A stretch of DNA of 64,000 bases from DAHUYF01 sp963838385 (GTDB taxonomy: Bacteria; Pseudomonadota; Alphaproteobacteria; ATCC43930; CGMCC-115725). Every line of letters starts with the position of its first letter. The first letter of the stretch is position 1. The translations under genes and the position numbers were made by a program. Below the pieces are notes generated by a model. The model worked only from the letters and a program-made list of their open reading frames with translations. It was not told the DNA's origin and did not search any database. Shown in pieces: positions 35,642 to 45,695 of the stretch. The stretch is from contig CAWIRE010000013.1 of the NCBI GenBank assembly GCA_963838385.1, positions 1 to 64,000 on the forward strand. Reading direction: 5' to 3'.

Positions 35642-38600
35642 TTAGCTTTCTTCGCTCAGCGACAGCAGGCTGGCGTTCCCGCCCGACGCCGTCGTGTCGA
35701 CACTCAAGCTGCGCTCGGCCGCGAAGCGGTGGAGATAATGCGGTCCGCCGGCCTTGGGCCCGGTGCCGGACAGCCCCTGGCCGCCGAAAGGCTGCACTCC
35801 CACGACAGCGCCGATCATGTTGCGATTCACATAAGTGTTGCCGACCGCGAGGCGCTGGTGGATACGGGCTACCGTTTCGTCGATGCGGCTGTGAATCCCG
35901 AGGGTAAGGCCATATCCGGTGGCGGCGACGGCGTCGAGCACGCGATCAAGCGCATCCCCGCGCCAGCGGACGACGTGCAGGATCGGCCCGAACACCTCTC
36001 CTTGGAGCAGGTCGAGCCGGTCGATCTCGAAGGCGCGCGGCGCGAAGAAGGTGCCATTCTCGGTCCCTGGTGGCAGATCGAGCGCACAGAGGACGCGCCC
36101 CTCCCGCATCATGCGCCCCGCGTGGCTTGCCAGCGCCGCGCAGGCCTCGCCGTCGATCACCGGGCCGATATCGGTGGCAATGAGACCGGGATCACCGACG
36201 ATGAGCTCGCGCATCGCGCCCTCCAGCAGCGCCACGACGCGCGGCGCGATGTCCTCCTGGACGAACAGCACGCGCAGTGCCGAGCAGCGCTGGCCGGCGC
36301 TGTTGAAGGCCGAGGTGACGACGTCAGCCACGAGCTGCTCCGGCAGCGCGGAAGAATCCGCGATGAGCGCGTTCTGGCCGCCGGTCTCCGCGATGAACGG
36401 AACGATCGGCCCCGGGCGCTCGGCGAGCGCGCGGTTGATGGCGCGCGCCGTCTCAGTCGAGCCGGTGAAGGCGATGCCGGCGACGCGGGGATCAGCGACC
36501 AGAGACGCGCCGACAGCGCCGTCACCCGACAGCAGCGCCAGCACGTCGCCGGGAATGCCGGCCCGATGCAGCAGCCGCACCGCCGCGGCCGCGACCAGCG
36601 GCGTCTGCTCGGCGGGCTTGGCAACCACTGCGTTCCCTGCCGCCAATGCCGCGGCCACCTGGCCGATAAAGATCGCGAGGGGAAAATTCCAGGGCGCAAT
36701 GCAAGCGAAGACGCCGCGCCCGTGCAGCGCCAGAGTGTTGCGCTCGCCGGTCGGCCCGGGCAATCCCTCGGCGGCGCCGAAATCGGCGCGGGCGCGTGCC
36801 GCGTAGTAGCGGCAATAGTCGATCGCCTCGCGCACTTCGGCGAGCGCGTCAGGAAGCGTCCGCCCTCCTTCCCGCACAATGAGCACCATCAATGCGGGCA
36901 GCCGTTCCTCGAGCAGCGCCGCGGCACGCTCGAGATGGGAGGCCCGCTCGCCGGCATCAACGCGATCCCAGCCGGGCGCTGCCGCTGCGGCGCGCGCCAG
37001 CGCCTCGTCGATATGCTCCTGTCGCGCGTCGGCGACGGTGCCGACCTCGCGCCGGCGGTCAGCGGGATCGAGCACCGGACGCACAACCGAGGAGCGCTCG
37101 CTGCCGCCGATGATCGGCGCGGCATGCCAAGGCTCGATCGCGTAGGCCATCGCCTCTCCCAGCTCCGCCAGTCGAAGCGGATCGGAGAGGTCGATGCCGC
37201 GCGCATTGCGCCGCTCGCTGCCATAGAGATCGCGCGGCAGGGCGATGCGGGGATGCGGCTTGCTCGGCAGCGCGGCGAGACGCGTGACCGGGTCGGCAAC
37301 GATGTCGGCAATCGGCGCGCGCTCGTCGACCAGCCGGTTGACGAAGGACGTGTTGGCGCCGTTCTCGAGCAGGCGTCGCACGAGATAAGCCAGCAAATCC
37401 TCATGGCCGCCGACCGGCGCATAGACACGGCAGGGACGGTCGAGCTTACCCTCGCCGACGACTTGTTCGTAGAGCGCCTCGCCCATGCCGTGCAGGCGCT
37501 GGAACTCGTAATCGCGCCGCTCGCCGGCGAATTCGATCACCGCCGCCAGCGTATGGGCATTATGGGTGGCAAATTGGGGGTAGAAGGCGTCAGGCGCCGC
37601 CAGCAGGCGTCGGGCGCAGGCAAGATAGGAGACGTCCGTGGCGAGCTTGCGAGTAAAGACAGGGTATCCGTCAAGACCGCGCTCCTGGCTGCGCTTGATC
37701 TCGCTGTCCCAGTAGGCGCCTTTGACCAGTCGGAGCATCAGGCGACGCTTGCCGCGCCGGGCAAGCGCCGCGAGCCAATCGATCAACAGCAACGCACGCT
37801 TCTGATAGGCCTGGACGGCGAGGCCCAGCCCGTCCCATCCGGCCAACGATGGATCGAGCGCCAGCGCGGCGATCAGGTCGAGCGAGAGATCGAGACGCTC
37901 GGCCTCCTCGGCGTCGATAGTGAAGCCGATGCCTACCGCCCGCGCGCGCCGCGCCAGCTCGGCCAACCGAGGGCCGAGCTCATCCTGCACCCGCCGGCGC
38001 TGGCTTTCCTCATATCGAGGATGCAAGGCCGAAAGCTTCACCGATATCCCGGGCGCCGCCAGGATATCGCGTCCCCCAGCAGCGGCGCCGATGGCGGCGA
38101 TCGCCTCGTCGTAGGCGGCGAAGTAGCGCTCGGCATCGGCCGCACTGCGCGCGGCCTCGCCGAGCATGTCATAGGAATGGCGATAACCCAGACGCTCGGC
38201 GGGCGCAGCGCGCTCCAGGGCTTCGACAATGTTGCGACCCATCACGAATTGTCGCGCGAGGACGCGAATGGCCGCGGTCACTGCCTGCCGCACTACCGGC
38301 TCCCCAGAGCGTGCGAGCAGGTGATGCAGTGCGTGTGCGAGATCACCTTGCGCTTGGGCATCGCCCATCAACCGCCCGGTCAGCATCAATGCCCAGGTCG
38401 ACGCGTTGACCAGCAGCGACCGGGAGCGACCCAGATGGCTCGCCCAATCGGCCGGCGCCAGCTTATCGCGGATCAGACGATCGATCGTGCCGGCATCGGG
38501 TATACGCAGCAAGGCCTCGGCAAGACACATCAGCGCTACGCCTTCCGGCGTCGAGAGCGCATATTCATGAAGAAGAGCATCGATCCCGCCCTTGCGGAGC

Positions 38601-38788
38601 CGCCGCCGCCGTGCCTCGGCAACGAGATCGTAGGCTCGCCGGGAGATGCGCTCGCTCGCCTCAACCGGCAGCGTCGCCACACCAAGAAGCCGCGCGACCG
38701 CTTCAGCCTCGTCGGCGCGGTAGGCCACGCGCACGGCCTGCCGGAGCGGGTCGGCGGCGGGCGGCGGTGAGGCGAAGACGAGGCCCAT
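35642..38788 (-). CDS. putA: Bifunctional proline dehydrogenase / L-glutamate gamma-semialdehyde dehydrogenase
   Basis: Oxidises proline to glutamate in two steps. The 1048 residues comprise an N-terminal helical domain, a FAD-binding PRODH barrel (about 150-480, for example RLVKGAYWDSEIKRSQERG and FATHNAHTLA) and an ALDH domain (about 560-1000). The ALDH Glu lies in FIAETGGQNALIADSS and the catalytic Cys in FNSAGQRCSALRVLF. No ribbon-helix-helix DNA-binding segment is visible, so this PutA is probably not its own repressor. Start uncertain: ATG 38788 (used here) or ATG 38836 adding 16 residues; neither has a clear ribosome site. Confidence 0.95.
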   Translation of the reverse strand: MGLVFASPPPAADPLRQAVRVAYRADEAEAVARLLGVATLPVEASERISRRAYDLVAEARRRRLRKGGIDALLHEYALSTPEGVALMCLAEALLRIPDAGTIDRLIRDKLAPADWASHLGRSRSLLVNASTWALMLTGRLMGDAQAQGDLAHALHHLLARSGEPVVRQAVTAAIRVLARQFVMGRNIVEALERAAPAERLGYRHSYDMLGEAARSAADAERYFAAYDEAIAAIGAAAGGRDILAAPGISVKLSALHPRYEESQRRRVQDELGPRLAELARRARAVGIGFTIDAEEAERLDLSLDLIAALALDPSLAGWDGLGLAVQAYQKRALLLIDWLAALARRGKRRLMLRLVKGAYWDSEIKRSQERGLDGYPVFTRKLATDVSYLACARRLLAAPDAFYPQFATHNAHTLAAVIEFAGERRDYEFQRLHGMGEALYEQVVGEGKLDRPCRVYAPVGGHEDLLAYLVRRLLENGANTSFVNRLVDERAPIADIVADPVTRLAALPSKPHPRIALPRDLYGSERRNARGIDLSDPLRLAELGEAMAYAIEPWHAAPIIGGSERSSVVRPVLDPADRRREVGTVADARQEHIDEALARAAAAAPGWDRVDAGERASHLERAAALLEERLPALMVLIVREGGRTLPDALAEVREAIDYCRYYAARARADFGAAEGLPGPTGERNTLALHGRGVFACIAPWNFPLAIFIGQVAAALAAGNAVVAKPAEQTPLVAAAAVRLLHRAGIPGDVLALLSGDGAVGASLVADPRVAGIAFTGSTETARAINRALAERPGPIVPFIAETGGQNALIADSSALPEQLVADVVTSAFNSAGQRCSALRVLFVQEDIAPRVVALLEGAMRELIVGDPGLIATDIGPVIDGEACAALASHAGRMMREGRVLCALDLPPGTENGTFFAPRAFEIDRLDLLQGEVFGPILHVVRWRGDALDRVLDAVAATGYGLTLGIHSRIDETVARIHQRLAVGNTYVNRNMIGAVVGVQPFGGQGLSGTGPKAGGPHYLHRFAAERSLSVDTTASGGNASLLSLSEES

Positions 38789-39079
38789 GGGAGGTCCGAG
38801 GCTTGGAGCCCGCGCAAGCGAGCGTGCCGGGATCATGAGGCAGCCAGCGGGATTTATGAAGGCCCCTCGGGCCGCTGGTACTTTTTTGATCCCAGACGGC
38901 GGCGGCGGGTGTTGCGGCCGAGCAACATACGGGGCTTGCCGAGGCAGGCGCTTCAACGTCATGATGTGGTGAAGGCGCGCTTCGGAACGATGGAGGGGCG
39001 ACCCCGGAAGAAAACGCACAAGCCCCCGTTTAAGCCAATAACGCCGCCGGCAAGAGCGGTCCGAATGGGAGGAACGACG

Positions 39080-40432
39080 ATGAAGACGACGGCTGTTTCG
39101 CGCCGCAAATTCATCAGGCGCGCCGCCTTGGTGACCGGCTTTACGGTTGCCGCGCCCTACATGCGGACGTCCTATTCCGCCGGAAGGCTGACGCTCGGCG
39201 TATGGGACCATTGGGTACCCGGCGCCAATGATGTCCTGACCTCGATCTGCAATGAATGGGGCAAGCAAAACCATGTCGAGGTTCATATCGATTTCATCAC
39301 CTCGCAGGGCGACAAGGACATCCTCACCGCAAGCGCCGAGGCGGAGGCGCAGACCGGCCATGACATCAGCCAGCACCGCTCGTGGCAGGTCGCAGTTCAC
39401 CGCGATGTGCTCGAGCCGATGGACGACGTCATCGCGGCGTTGGTCGGAGAGCATGGCCCAATCGCAGCCATCAGCGAGTATCTGGCCAAGCATGACGGTA
39501 AATGGCGAGCGGTTCCGAGCATCGCCGGCAGCCAGCTCAAGCCGTGCTGCTCGCGCATCGATCTCTACAAGCAGCATTGCGGTGTCGACATCGTCAAAAT
39601 CTTTCCGGCGGACGAGGCCAAGCGCGACAAGGCACTGGTCCACAGCTGGGACTGGGCGCTTTACCTCGCGACCGCCGAGAAGCTGTTCAAAGCCGGCTAT
39701 CCCATCGGCTTACCCATGGGCCAGACCAGCGATTCGATCGACTGGGTAGGCGCTCTCTTCCGCTCCCATGGCGCGGTCTTCATCGACGACAAGGACGCGA
39801 TCAAGGTCAATTCCGCCGAGACCCGCGCCGCGCTCGACTATGCGAAAAAGCTGATGTCCTTCAACCCGCCGGACGTTTATGCCTGGGACGATGCAGGCAA
39901 CAACAAATGGCTCGTTTCGGGCAAGGGGTCGGGCATCATGAATCCACCCAGCGCGTGGTCGGTTGCCAAGCGCGATAATCCCAAAGTCGCGGCACAGTGC
40001 TGGACGCACGACATGCCGCGCGGACCCAACGGCCGGTTCGCTCCCTACCTCCCCTGGTTCTACGGGGTCTGGAGCTTCGGCCAGAACAAGAGCGCGGCCA
40101 AGGAGCTGGTCAAATACATGGTCGACAAGCCGCAGGCAAGACGGCTGGTGCAGGCGTCGAACGGCTACGATCTGCCGGCGTTTCGGAGCTACTACGATTT
40201 CGACACCTGGAAGACCGTCGAGCCGCCGCTGGGCACGGTCTACAATTACCCGCCGCGCGGCGACGAAGAGCTGAGCATCGCCGGCTATCCGGCGCGCCCG
40301 GACATCGCGGCCCAGATCTACAATCAATCGATCCAGACGGTGATGATCGCGAAGGTGGCGCAGGGCGGCGAGAAGATCGACGACGTCGTCAAATGGGCCG
40401 CGGGCGAATGCGAAGGCTATCTGCGCAGCTGA
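39080..40432 (+). CDS. Sugar ABC transporter substrate-binding protein with Tat signal
   Basis: A 450-residue solute-binding protein of the CUT1 (extracellular binding protein 1) family. The N-terminus carries a twin-arginine motif SRRKFIRRAA (7-16) followed by VTGFTVAAPYM, so it is exported folded through Tat, unusual but known in proteobacterial CUT1 systems. Core features are LTLGVWDHWVPGANDVL and FLRRDIAEVIE-free mid part AVPSIAGSQLKPCCSRIDLY, WDWALYLATAEKLFKAGYPIG. The start at 39080 is preceded by GGGAGGAAC. It begins a four-gene operon with two permeases and an ATPase; the ligand is unknown. Confidence 0.9.
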   Translation: MKTTAVSRRKFIRRAALVTGFTVAAPYMRTSYSAGRLTLGVWDHWVPGANDVLTSICNEWGKQNHVEVHIDFITSQGDKDILTASAEAEAQTGHDISQHRSWQVAVHRDVLEPMDDVIAALVGEHGPIAAISEYLAKHDGKWRAVPSIAGSQLKPCCSRIDLYKQHCGVDIVKIFPADEAKRDKALVHSWDWALYLATAEKLFKAGYPIGLPMGQTSDSIDWVGALFRSHGAVFIDDKDAIKVNSAETRAALDYAKKLMSFNPPDVYAWDDAGNNKWLVSGKGSGIMNPPSAWSVAKRDNPKVAAQCWTHDMPRGPNGRFAPYLPWFYGVWSFGQNKSAAKELVKYMVDKPQARRLVQASNGYDLPAFRSYYDFDTWKTVEPPLGTVYNYPPRGDEELSIAGYPARPDIAAQIYNQSIQTVMIAKVAQGGEKIDDVVKWAAGECEGYLRS

Positions 40433-40507
40433 TTGATACTCCTCATTGGTCATAGACCGGCGGCATGGCGCGAGGCGCCGCCTGGGCAAACCGGGAGTTT
40501 CGACGCC

Positions 40508-41452
40508 ATGAGTGACACCGTTCCGCGCAGGCTGATGACCGCCAAGGCGATTGCCCCGGGCACGGTCCGCGCCGGCGGCCTCTACCGCCTGTCGCGCCGA
40601 CGCTCGACCACTGCCTTTCTCTTCGCTTTGCCGCTCATCACCGTTATAGGCGGCTTGATCGTCTATCCGGGCGTCTACGCGATCTACCTCTCGATGCTCA
40701 ACAAGACACAGACCAGGTTCATCGGCCTCGGCAACTACGCGTTTCTCTTCGGCCGCGACACCTTCTGGGCAGTGGTGGAGCAGGCCTGTCTCTTCGCCGT
40801 CACCGCGGTCCTTTTCAAGGCCGTCATCGGGATCATCACTGCCCATCTCGTCAACAATCTACCGGCGAAAGGGCAGCGCAAATGGCGCGGGATGCTGCTT
40901 ATCCCCTGGGTCATCCCGCTCTCGCTGAGCACGCTCGGCTGGCTCTGGCTGCTCGACCCCACCTACAGCGCCTTCAACTGGCTCTTCGCGCAGATTGGCG
41001 GCCCACATATCCCCTGGCTCAGCGCGCCCAATTGGGCGCGCTTCTGCACCATCCTGGTCAATGTCTGGTACGGCGCTCCGTTCTTCCTCATCATGTATCT
41101 AGCGGCGCTCAAATCAGTGCCCGAGCAGCTCTATGAGGCGGCGGCGATCGACGGCGCCGGCGCTTGGCAGAAATTCATCCATATCACGCTGCCGATGATG
41201 CGCAACATCATCGCGATCACCGTGCTGTTCTCGCTCATCGTCACCTTCGCCAATTACGACATCGTCCGTGTGCTCACCTCCGGCGGTCCGCGCAACACGA
41301 CGCACATCTTCGCCACCTGGGCCTTCCAGCTCGGCATCGCGAGCGGCGACATTCCGCTGGGCGCGGCGGTATCGCTTTTCATGTTCCCCATCCTCGGCGT
41401 CTGCGCCATCTTCATCCTGCGCGGCGTGCATCGGCGCGGAAAGGCGGTCTGA
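40508..41452 (+). CDS. ABC transporter permease, CUT1 family (MalF/UgpA-like)
   Basis: A 314-residue inner-membrane permease with about six helices (TTAFLFALPLITVIGGLIVYPGVYAIYLSML, WAVVEQACLFAVTAVLFKAVIGIITA, MLLIPWVIPLSLSTLGWLWLLD). The EAA loop reads YEAAAIDGAGAWQKFIHITLP, which docks on the ATPase. The N-terminal cytoplasmic extension is about 35 residues. ATG 40508 is chosen over an upstream open frame because GGGAG precedes it. Its stop overlaps the start of the next permease (TGATG). Confidence 0.93.
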   Translation: MSDTVPRRLMTAKAIAPGTVRAGGLYRLSRRRSTTAFLFALPLITVIGGLIVYPGVYAIYLSMLNKTQTRFIGLGNYAFLFGRDTFWAVVEQACLFAVTAVLFKAVIGIITAHLVNNLPAKGQRKWRGMLLIPWVIPLSLSTLGWLWLLDPTYSAFNWLFAQIGGPHIPWLSAPNWARFCTILVNVWYGAPFFLIMYLAALKSVPEQLYEAAAIDGAGAWQKFIHITLPMMRNIIAITVLFSLIVTFANYDIVRVLTSGGPRNTTHIFATWAFQLGIASGDIPLGAAVSLFMFPILGVCAIFILRGVHRRGKAV

Positions 41453-42345
41453 TGAGCGTCGCCGCGGCTGATCCGGCGCAGCGCCGCCTCGCCGGCGCCA
41501 GCCTCCGGCGCAATCGGCGGTGGGCGCTGGGAGGGTCGTATTTCTTCCTCGCCTTGTTCGCGATCTTCTTTCTCATCCCGCCCTATTACGAGCTGGTAAC
41601 GGCGACCAAGAGCAGCGCCGAAATCTCCAACCAGGCTACCAACCCATGGCTGCCGTCCTTCTCGCCGACCACCGAGAATATCGATACGCTCTGGAACAAG
41701 ACCGATTTTCCGATCTACCTCAAGAATACCGCCTTGGTCACGCTTTGCGTCGTCGCGATCACGATGATCATCGCCGTGCCGGCGGCGTTCTCGCTCGGAC
41801 GGATGAAATTCTGGGGCTCCGGCATCCTCGCCACCGGCGTCTTCCTGACCTATCTCGTCCCGGATTCGCTGCTGTTCCTGCCGCTGTTCAAGATCGTAGG
41901 CTCGTTGGGCCTGCTCAATTCCTATTGGGCGCTGGTGCTGGTGTACCCGACGCTGACCGTGCCGTTTTGCACCTGGATCATGATCGGGTATTTCCAGAGC
42001 ATTCCCAGAGAGCTCGACGAGGCGGCTCTGATCGACGGCGCCAGCCACCTGCAGATGCTGTTCAAGATCTTCATACCGGTAGCGCTGCCCGGGCTCATCG
42101 CGGCGACCATTTTCGCCTTTACCGTCTGCTGGGCCGCCTTCGTCTATCCCATGGCGTTCATCTTCAGCAGCGACCAGCAGGTATTGACCGCGGGCACCAT
42201 CACCACGCTGGTCAAGGGTGACGTTTATCAATGGGGCATGATCATGACGGCGGCGCTGATCGCCGCCGCTCCGCCGCTGGTGATTTATGCATTCCTTATG
42301 GACTATTACATCGCCGGGCTCACCGCCGGCGCGACGAAGGGGTAG
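41452..42345 (+). CDS. ABC transporter permease, CUT1 family (MalG/UgpE-like)
   Basis: The second permease, 297 residues, with six predicted helices (GSYFFLALFAIFFLIPPYYELVTATKS, LVTLCVVAITMIIAVPAAFSLGR, YWALVLVYPTLTVPFCTWIMIGYF) and the EAA loop DEAALIDGASHLQMLFKIFIPVALPG. It pairs with the preceding permease as a heterodimer. The start codon overlaps the upstream stop. The ATPase follows after 5 bp. Confidence 0.93.
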   Translation: MSVAAADPAQRRLAGASLRRNRRWALGGSYFFLALFAIFFLIPPYYELVTATKSSAEISNQATNPWLPSFSPTTENIDTLWNKTDFPIYLKNTALVTLCVVAITMIIAVPAAFSLGRMKFWGSGILATGVFLTYLVPDSLLFLPLFKIVGSLGLLNSYWALVLVYPTLTVPFCTWIMIGYFQSIPRELDEAALIDGASHLQMLFKIFIPVALPGLIAATIFAFTVCWAAFVYPMAFIFSSDQQVLTAGTITTLVKGDVYQWGMIMTAALIAAAPPLVIYAFLMDYYIAGLTAGATKG

Positions 42346-42350
42346 GCGCC

Positions 42351-43494
42351 ATGGCGCAAGTGACGCTCCGCAAGGTCGTCAAGAAGTTCGATCAGACGGA
42401 GGCCGTGCGCGGCATCGATCTCGACATCGCCGATCAGGAATTCGTCGTGCTGGTTGGGCCTTCGGGCTGCGGCAAGAGCACCACCTTGCGGATGATCGCC
42501 GGCCTCGAGGAAGCCACGGCCGGTGAGATCATGATCGGCGGGCAAATCGTCAATGACCTGCCCCCCAAGGATCGCGACATCGCCATGGTGTTCCAGAATT
42601 ACGCCCTCTATCCGCATATGACGGTGTTTGAGAACATGTCCTTCGGCCTTCGGCTTAAGAAGTTTCCCAAGGCCGAGATCAAGCAGCGGGTCGAGAAAGC
42701 CGCGCGCATCCTCGACATCACGGAGCTGCTGGGCCGCCGCCCGCGGCAACTTTCAGGCGGGCAACGCCAACGCGTTGCCATGGGCCGCGCCATCGTGCGC
42801 GATCCCAAGGTCTTCCTCTTCGATGAGCCGCTTTCCAATCTCGACGCCAAGCTGCGCGTGCAGATGCGCACCGAGATCAAGAAGGTGCACCAGCAGGTCC
42901 GCACGACCACGGTCTACGTCACCCATGACCAAGTCGAGGCGATGACCTTGGCCGACCGTGTCGTGGTGATGAATGGCGGGCGCATCGAACAGATCGGCAC
43001 GCCGCATGAGCTCTACCACGCGCCCCGCACGCGCTTCGTCGCCGGATTCATCGGCTCGCCGGCCATGAATTTCGTTCCCTGCCGACTGATCGAGGCCTCC
43101 GGCACGCTGGCCGTTCACCTCGGCGCCGGGACTGACGCTTCCCGTCCCCGCCGAGCGCAGCGCAGCCTATCGGCCGTATATCGGCCAGGCGCTGGTGCTG
43201 GGCATCCGGCCGGAGCATATCACCGAGACGCGCGCCTACGCCGCAGGCGCCGAATTCGTCATGCCGGTCGAGGTGGTCGAGCCCATGGGCATGGAGACGA
43301 TGGTCTATATCATCGTCGACGGCAACGAGCTTTGCGCCCGCGTCAATCCGGAGGCGGCGCTGGCACCGGGCGAGCACATGCGGTTCCAGGCGGACATGCG
43401 CCGCATGCACCTGATCGATCCTCATAACGATCAGGTGATCGAGGTCGCGAGCCCGGCGCGCGCGAGCGGCGCCGCGCTCGCGGCAACGTCATAG
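42351..43494 (+). pseudogene. ABC transporter ATP-binding protein (MalK/UgpC-like), frameshifted near the C-terminal OB domain
   Basis: ATPase of the CUT1 importer. The nucleotide-binding domain is intact: Walker A GPSGCGKST, Q-loop FQNYALYPHMTV, signature LSGGQRQRVAMGRAI, Walker B FLFDEPLSNLD and switch VYVTHDQVEA. At about 43131 the frame changes by a net gain of one base, after LAVHLGAG. Deleting one base in GCCGGGACTGACG restores LTLPVPAERSAAYRPYIGQALVLGIRPEHITE and the MOI/OB-like C-terminal domain (PVEVVEPMGMETMVYIIV). Without repair the product loses its regulatory domain after about 260 residues and gains an aberrant tail. The sequence stays otherwise coding, so it is a recent lesion or a sequencing error. 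Confidence 0.85.
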
Positions 43495-44442
43495 CTAGGC
43501 GCAGATCCGGTTCAGCATCTTCTCGGGTGGGCGCTCTCCCCACTGCGACACCAGCCCCTCGTCGACAGACCACAGGTTCGGGCCGTTCTTGATGTTGACC
43601 CGGTCGCTGTCGGTCCAGTGCTCATGGACCCTGCCCCAGGGATCGGCCCAATAGTCGTAGATCTGGCTGCCCAGGAGGTGGCGCCCCATTCCCCACATAT
43701 GCTCGTACTTGCCCTTCTGTCGGAGATACTCGTGGCCCAGGAAGACATCATCGACGTCCTGGACCTCGAAGGACAGGTGGTTGAGCCCCTTCTTCTCGTG
43801 CTGGATGCAGAAGAAGACATGGTGATCGACGAACTGCTCGCCGCGATCGCAGCGGTTGAACGAGCCGATGATATGGTCCTTGCTGCCGGCATAGACGTCG
43901 TCGGAGCAGACCAGCCCGAGCGTGTCGCGGAACCAGCCCACCGTGCCCAGGAGATCAGGAGAGCCCATCACGCCGTGGCCGATGCGCTTTACCCGGGCGG
44001 GCCCGCGCTTCAGGCGCATCAGCTCGCCGGCGCGGTTGAGCGGCGTATCGGCGAAATTGAGCGCTTGGCGCTGCACCGGGATCGGCGCCACCGTCTCGAT
44101 GCCGTGAACGACCTCGATCTGGTAGCCATTGGGCTCCTTGAGGCGCACCCGCTTGCCGCCACCGGGCTCATCGATCTCCTCCACGGCCGAGGCGCCAGGC
44201 AGCTTCGCCAAGCGATGGAGATCCTCCTCGCTCGCCGCGTACCAGGCGAGGCCGACAAAGGCGGCCTCGCCAAGCTCCGTGACATGGATGTGGTGGGCGG
44301 GATCGGTGCCGCGCATGTAAAGCGCGCGGCTGGTCCGGGCGGCCCGCGCCATGCCGAAATCCGTAAGGAACTCTTCCATGACGTCGAGATCGGGCGCCCG
44401 GAGCCGCCCATAAGCCAAGTCGGTGACCTTGATCGTCGGCAT
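43495..44442 (-). CDS. Extradiol-dioxygenase-like VOC protein
   Basis: A 315-residue two-domain type I extradiol ring-cleavage dioxygenase homologue (catechol 2,3-dioxygenase-like). Candidate Fe ligands are His in RIGHGVMGSPDL, His in GLNHLSFEV and Glu in VHEHWTDSDRVN. An N-terminal VOC domain begins IKVTDLAYGRLRAPDLDVMEEF. ATG 44442 follows GAGGAGA. It is a lone gene, its stop abutting that of the convergent ATPase gene. The substrate cannot be predicted; lineages annotated as glyoxalase/bleomycin-resistance look similar. Confidence 0.87.
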   Translation of the reverse strand: MPTIKVTDLAYGRLRAPDLDVMEEFLTDFGMARAARTSRALYMRGTDPAHHIHVTELGEAAFVGLAWYAASEEDLHRLAKLPGASAVEEIDEPGGGKRVRLKEPNGYQIEVVHGIETVAPIPVQRQALNFADTPLNRAGELMRLKRGPARVKRIGHGVMGSPDLLGTVGWFRDTLGLVCSDDVYAGSKDHIIGSFNRCDRGEQFVDHHVFFCIQHEKKGLNHLSFEVQDVDDVFLGHEYLRQKGKYEHMWGMGRHLLGSQIYDYWADPWGRVHEHWTDSDRVNIKNGPNLWSVDEGLVSQWGERPPEKMLNRICA

Positions 44443-44525
44443 ACTCGTCTCCTCGCCTCATCCAATATGTTTGACAAAGAGTAGAGCGTTTTCATGCGGG
44501 TCGGCAATCATCGGCAGAACACCGA

Positions 44526-45695
44526 TCAGGCGAATGGCCGGAAATGCTTCGCCAGCGCGAGGCCCTGGTTCTGGTAGTTCGATTTGAGGCCGGAGCCGTA
44601 GACGCGGTCGGGATGACCGGCCATGCGCTCGTATCTCAGCCAAGCCACGGTCTGGCCGTGTTCGAGCATGAAAGGTACCTCGTGCGAGCGTACCTCCAGC
44701 ACGGCGCGGCTGCCGTTGGCCCGACCGTCCCAGCCGAAGCCGGGGTCGAAGAAGCCGGCGTAGTGGACGCGATATTCACCGGAGCGGGTGTAATAAGGCA
44801 CCATTTCGGCAGCCAGATCTGGCGGCACGCCTACTTCCTCCGCCGTCGCCAAGATGTAGAACTCGTCCGGATCCAGGATCAGCGTCGCCTCGCGGTGGTA
44901 AATGATCGGTTCCCAGTAGTCGCGCGGATCGTAGGCGCCGACGATATCGATATCGATCTTGTCGGTGTGCTTCTTAGCGCGATAGCCGATGATGCTGCCG
45001 GGACCCGTCCCTTTCAGATCGATCGTCACCGGCACGAGGTTGTCCCGGATCTGCGGCCGGGGGCCGTTGCATCGCAGAAGCTGGCCTTCGTCATAAAGAC
45101 GCGAGAGCTCACTGGCGGCGATGATGGGATTGCCGCGTTGAAAACGCAGCTGGTTGAGCCGGGAGCCTTGGCGGGCGACGACGCTGAAGGTCTGCGGTGC
45201 CACCTCGAGGTAGAGCGGCCCCTCATAGCCGCGCTCGATCTGGTCGAAGGCGGTGCCGCGGTCGGTGATGAGCCGCGTGAGCACGTCAAGGCGACCAGTC
45301 GAACTCTTGGGATTGGCTACGCCGGTGACGCCACCCACCAACCGGACGCTCTCCAGCAAAGGCACGACGTAGACGCAGCCGCGCTCAAGCACCGCTCCCT
45401 CGGCAAGGTCGAGCGGATAGCCCCCCATCTCCTTGACCTTGTCGATGACGGTGGCGCCGGGACCCGGCAAGAAGCTTGCCCGGACCCGATAGGCGTGGTG
45501 GCCGAGGCGCAGATCCATGCTGGCGGGTTGGATTTGCGCCGGCTCGATCTCGGGCGCCGCGGTGATCTCGCGCGCGCGGATCATCGCCGTGATCGCCTGG
45601 TAAGGCAACACGCCTGTCCCCGTACGATGCGTGAAGCCCGTCGGGCCCTCCGAGGCGGCGTGGATTGTCGTGGCGGCGCTACCGCTGTCCGTCAT
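44526..45695 (-). CDS. dcd: 2'-deoxycytidine 5'-triphosphate deaminase, double-length form
   Basis: Deaminates dCTP to dUTP for thymidylate synthesis. The 389-residue form, about twice an ordinary DCD, contains two trimeric dUTPase-like barrels and is typical of alphaproteobacteria. The N-terminal barrel shows QPASMDLRLGHHAYRVRASFLPG and GVTGVANPKSSTGRLDV; the C-terminal barrel shows PVTIDLKGTGPGSIIGYRAK, YRVHYAGFFDPGFGWDGRANGSRAVLEV and FMLEHGQTVAWLRYERM. It lies between the extradiol-like gene and dnaE2, all on the minus strand, with 230 bp of AT-richer sequence upstream holding its promoter. Confidence 0.93.
   Translation of the reverse strand: MTDSGSAATTIHAASEGPTGFTHRTGTGVLPYQAITAMIRAREITAAPEIEPAQIQPASMDLRLGHHAYRVRASFLPGPGATVIDKVKEMGGYPLDLAEGAVLERGCVYVVPLLESVRLVGGVTGVANPKSSTGRLDVLTRLITDRGTAFDQIERGYEGPLYLEVAPQTFSVVARQGSRLNQLRFQRGNPIIAASELSRLYDEGQLLRCNGPRPQIRDNLVPVTIDLKGTGPGSIIGYRAKKHTDKIDIDIVGAYDPRDYWEPIIYHREATLILDPDEFYILATAEEVGVPPDLAAEMVPYYTRSGEYRVHYAGFFDPGFGWDGRANGSRAVLEVRSHEVPFMLEHGQTVAWLRYERMAGHPDRVYGSGLKSNYQNQGLALAKHFRPFA

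Noticed and set aside
35561..38770. Long rightward frame opposite putA
   Set aside because: It overlaps the entire putA coding region, shows no recognisable family and is explained by codon-position GC bias.
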